In this document: positions 60,279-64,000 of the stretch, piece by piece
How the letters are laid out: each line of letters opens with the position of its first letter
How positions within the stretch are numbered: the stretch's first letter is position 1
Origin: Imhoffiella fuscus
GTDB taxonomy: Bacteria; Pseudomonadota; Gammaproteobacteria; Chromatiales; Chromatiaceae
Assembly: GCF_042682685.1 (NCBI RefSeq)
Contig: NZ_JBHUHX010000032.1
Span: 62,001-126,000 of the forward strand
Length of the DNA: 64,000 nt
Direction of reading: 5' to 3'
The notes under the pieces: model-generated
Databases searched by the model: none
The model's input: only the letters and a program-made list of their open reading frames with translations
What the model was told of the DNA's origin: nothing
Position numbers and translations under genes: made by a program

Positions 60279-62558
60279 GTGGTCACGAGACGATTTCTGA
60301 TCGGGGCCATCTTGCTCTGGGCATCGCAATTGAGCGCCGACGGTTCGTCCTCGGGCTTCGTGGGGCGTGCTCAATGCGCCGTCTGTCACGCGGAGGAGGC
60401 GGCTCGCTGGAGCGAGTCGCACCACGATCTGGCGATGCAGGAGGCCAACGAGACCTCCGTGCTCGGGGATTTCGACGACGTGTCCTTCGAGCAGTTCGGC
60501 GTCGTCTCCCGCTTCTACTGCAAGGACGGTCGGTTCATGGTGCGCACGGATGGCCCAGACGGCAGGCTCCAGGACTACCCGATCAGCTACACCTTCGGCG
60601 TCTTCCCGCTGCAGCAATACCTGATCGAGCTCTCCGGGGGCCGCCTGCAGGCCTTGGACATCGCCTGGGACAGTCGGCCCAAGGGGCAGGGCGGCCAGCG
60701 CTGGATCCATCTCCACCCGGACGATCCCGTGCTTCACGACGACGTGCTCCACTGGACGGGGCCGAATCTCAATTGGAATTACATGTGCGCCGATTGCCAT
60801 TCCACCAATCTCCGGAAGGGCTACGACGCGTCGCGCGGCACCTACCACACCACCTGGTCCGAGATCGACGTCTCCTGCGAGGCCTGTCACGGTCCAGGTG
60901 CGCGGCATGTGCAGTGGGCCGAGGCGGCGGCACAGGGCGAGCCATCGCGCCAGCCGGACATGGGATTGACGGTGCGTTTGAACGAGCGCGCCGGCGTGCG
61001 CTGGTCGATCGACCCGACAAGCGGTAAGGCCGCGCGTTCGCAGCCCAGGACGACCAGCAACGAGATTCAGGTCTGCGCCCGCTGCCATAGTCGGCGCAGC
61101 CAGATGACGGATGAAGTCGTTGCGGGGCAGCCCTTTCTGGACGCCTTCCGACCGGCCTTGCTGACCGAGGGGCTCTACCACCCGGATGGTCAGATCGAGG
61201 ATGAGGTCTACGTCTGGGGCTCGTTCCTTCAAAGCAGGATGTACCACGCGGGCGTTACCTGCTCCGACTGCCATGACCCGCATGCCGCCAACCTGCGCAC
61301 CCCTGGCGACAGCGTCTGCTACCAGTGCCATACCGCCGAGCGGTATGCGACCGAGAGGCACCATTTCCATGCGCAAGGGTCGGTGGGCGGCAGCTGCGTC
61401 GAGTGCCATATGCCGCCGACCCATTACATGGTGGTCGACGCCCGGCACGATCACAGCTTCAGGATCCCTCGGCCCGACCAATCGGTGGCCATGGGCACTC
61501 CGAACGCCTGCAACCGCTGCCACGCGGACAAGACGCCGCAATGGGCGGCAGATCAGGTGAAGATCTGGTACGGAACCCCGGCCGAGGGATACCAGCACTA
61601 TGCATCGGCCTTTTATGCGGCCCGCCAGCGCGTTCCCGGAGCGGCGGATCTGCTGCAAAGAATCGCCGCCGATGCGGAGCAGCCGGAAATCGCCCGAGCC
61701 ACCGCACTGCAGGCGCTGAGCGCCTACCCGGACGCGGCGGCGCTGGAGCGCCTCCAGGCCGGTCTCGATGCCGAGGACCCGCTCGAGCGTCTCGGCGCAC
61801 TCGGTGGGCTGGAGTCCTTCGCCCCCGCTCAGCGGATACTTGCCGCTTCGCTGCTCTGGGACGATCTGAAGGCGGTGCGCATCGCCGCCGCGCGGCTCCT
61901 GGCTCCCTTGCCAGCCGATCGGCTGCCCGAGTCCGTGCGGGAGCGGCTCGCTCAGGGCATTGCGGAATACATCGCGGTACAGGAGTTCAATGCGGAGCGC
62001 CCCGAGGCGCAGCTCAACCTCGGGGCCCTCTATGCCGACCTGGGCCGTAGCACGGAGGCGGAGCTGGCCTATCGCAAGGCCATCGGTCTTCAGCCCAGAT
62101 TCATTCCGGCCTATGTGAACATTGCCCACCTGCTCAGTCGTCTGCGGCGTGAGCAGGAGGCGGACGGATTCCTGCGCAGCGGTCTGGAGCGCAACCCGGA
62201 GAGCGCCGATCTGCACCACGCCCTCGGACTGTCCCTCGTTCGTCAGAAGAAGCTCGATCAGGCGCTGTCTCCCTTGGCGCGAGCGGTCGAGCTTGCCGGG
62301 GACAATGCCCGCTACAGCTATGTCTACGCCGTCGCGCTGCACTCCAGCGGACGACAGCGTCAGGCCATCGACGTGCTGGAGGCGAACCGCCAGCGCCATC
62401 CCGGCGATCTCGAATCCCTGTCGGCCCTGGTGGCGTTCAGCCGCGAGGCTGGCGAGCGAGAGAACGCGATCCAGTACGCGCAAGAGTTGCAGCGGTTGGC
62501 GCCCGATGACGCCTCGGTCGAGCAGCTCATCCGGGAGCTCAAGCGGGATGGCCGCTGA
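60279..62558 (+). CDS. Octaheme cytochrome c with C-terminal TPR repeats
   Basis: A 759-residue exported protein. After a signal peptide (FLIGAILLWASQLSA) come eight CxxCH heme-binding motifs: CAVCH, CADCH, CEACH, CARCH, CSDCH, CYQCH, CVECH and CNRCH, within residues 33-430. Extra His in HPDDPVLHDDVLHW, HHFH and HDHSF could be distal ligands. HEAT-like and TPR repeats follow to the C terminus. Multiheme enzymes of this kind act on tetrathionate, hydroxylamine or nitrite, or conduct electrons; the substrate is not evident. TPR may mount it in a complex. ATG chosen as the first in frame. Confidence 0.88.
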   Translation: MVTRRFLIGAILLWASQLSADGSSSGFVGRAQCAVCHAEEAARWSESHHDLAMQEANETSVLGDFDDVSFEQFGVVSRFYCKDGRFMVRTDGPDGRLQDYPISYTFGVFPLQQYLIELSGGRLQALDIAWDSRPKGQGGQRWIHLHPDDPVLHDDVLHWTGPNLNWNYMCADCHSTNLRKGYDASRGTYHTTWSEIDVSCEACHGPGARHVQWAEAAAQGEPSRQPDMGLTVRLNERAGVRWSIDPTSGKAARSQPRTTSNEIQVCARCHSRRSQMTDEVVAGQPFLDAFRPALLTEGLYHPDGQIEDEVYVWGSFLQSRMYHAGVTCSDCHDPHAANLRTPGDSVCYQCHTAERYATERHHFHAQGSVGGSCVECHMPPTHYMVVDARHDHSFRIPRPDQSVAMGTPNACNRCHADKTPQWAADQVKIWYGTPAEGYQHYASAFYAARQRVPGAADLLQRIAADAEQPEIARATALQALSAYPDAAALERLQAGLDAEDPLERLGALGGLESFAPAQRILAASLLWDDLKAVRIAAARLLAPLPADRLPESVRERLAQGIAEYIAVQEFNAERPEAQLNLGALYADLGRSTEAELAYRKAIGLQPRFIPAYVNIAHLLSRLRREQEADGFLRSGLERNPESADLHHALGLSLVRQKKLDQALSPLARAVELAGDNARYSYVYAVALHSSGRQRQAIDVLEANRQRHPGDLESLSALVAFSREAGERENAIQYAQELQRLAPDDASVEQLIRELKRDGR

Positions 62559-62701
62559 GGACCTCGTGTAAGCGCTTCTGCGCAGAGCGCATCGCTGCGG
62601 GAGTCCCGCTTGAGTGCGCAGCCTCCAGTTTCCCCTCCGCAGTCCCGTGAGCGCGGGGACGTGCGGTCGCGCCAACTCGGCCGCACCGGCCTTCGGTCAG
62701 A

Positions 62702-64000
<1,299 letters not shown>

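Noticed and set aside
60195..62675. Long 826-codon open frame on the minus strand
   Set aside because: It is the antisense shadow of the octaheme-TPR cytochrome; the plus strand has eight CxxCH motifs and a signal peptide.

Overview
The window is high-GC, gene-dense bacterial chromosome. Gene content fits a gammaproteobacterium: rsgA, yebG, htpX, ppnP, cvrA, class Ia nrdB with NrdR-type boxes, Fur-type boxes, and tRNAs with encoded CCA. An eight-heme cytochrome and SoxW-like thioredoxins suggest something like Chromatiaceae (purple sulfur bacteria), but no photosynthesis or sulfur-oxidation gene is present, so the family is inference only. No phage, complete insertion sequence or CRISPR array was seen.

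Layout. 1-1112: 3' end of a von Willebrand A (VWA) gene, followed by a degenerate copy of its own 3' tail and a dispersed inverted-ended repeat. 1113-6511: rsgA, a phosphatase/kinase-like pair, a double-thioredoxin protein, and a MarR regulator divergent from a membrane protein and a lipoprotein. 6675-12411 and 17054-24507: two operons of an uncharacterised multi-protein system (ankyrin-DUF4132, SWIM, small protein; then SWIM, DUF5691, MoxR-type AAA+, DUF5682, VWA). Between them, on the other strand, lies a polyamine-binding-protein-like gene with a hybrid histidine kinase/diguanylate cyclase. 24529-25758 is an AT-rich accessory patch: a MITE-like element, a truncated HEPN/DUF4145-like gene, an integron attC site and a glycosyltransferase-51-like cassette gene with an altered catalytic residue. 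25759-28952: nitronate monooxygenase, LysR, MFS transporter.

28953-42108 is housekeeping: serine hydrolase, yebG, htpX, tRNA-Ala and tRNA-Glu, nrdB, cvrA, ppnP, glycine-zipper lipoprotein, short hcp, ruvB, glcD, tRNA-Thr. 42300-54723 is an iron/siderophore-type locus read on the minus strand: Fur-box-preceded AraC regulator, then methyltransferase, TonB receptor, two half-size ABC exporters, an ABC ATPase and a large permease fusion, with a TonB receptor scrap beyond the last gene. 54971-64000: a methyltransferase, an NtrB/NtrC-like two-component pair, small and partly broken exported-protein genes, the octaheme-TPR cytochrome, and a cardiolipin synthase cut by the window end.

The strongest candidate for an undescribed system is the DUF4132/SWIM/DUF5691/MoxR/DUF5682/VWA set. 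Its core is a MoxR ATPase plus VWA pair, a known arrangement for ATP-driven remodelling of a metal-binding partner. Here it comes with three zinc-finger-type SWIM motifs in two proteins and a second, separate VWA paralogue 23 kb away.
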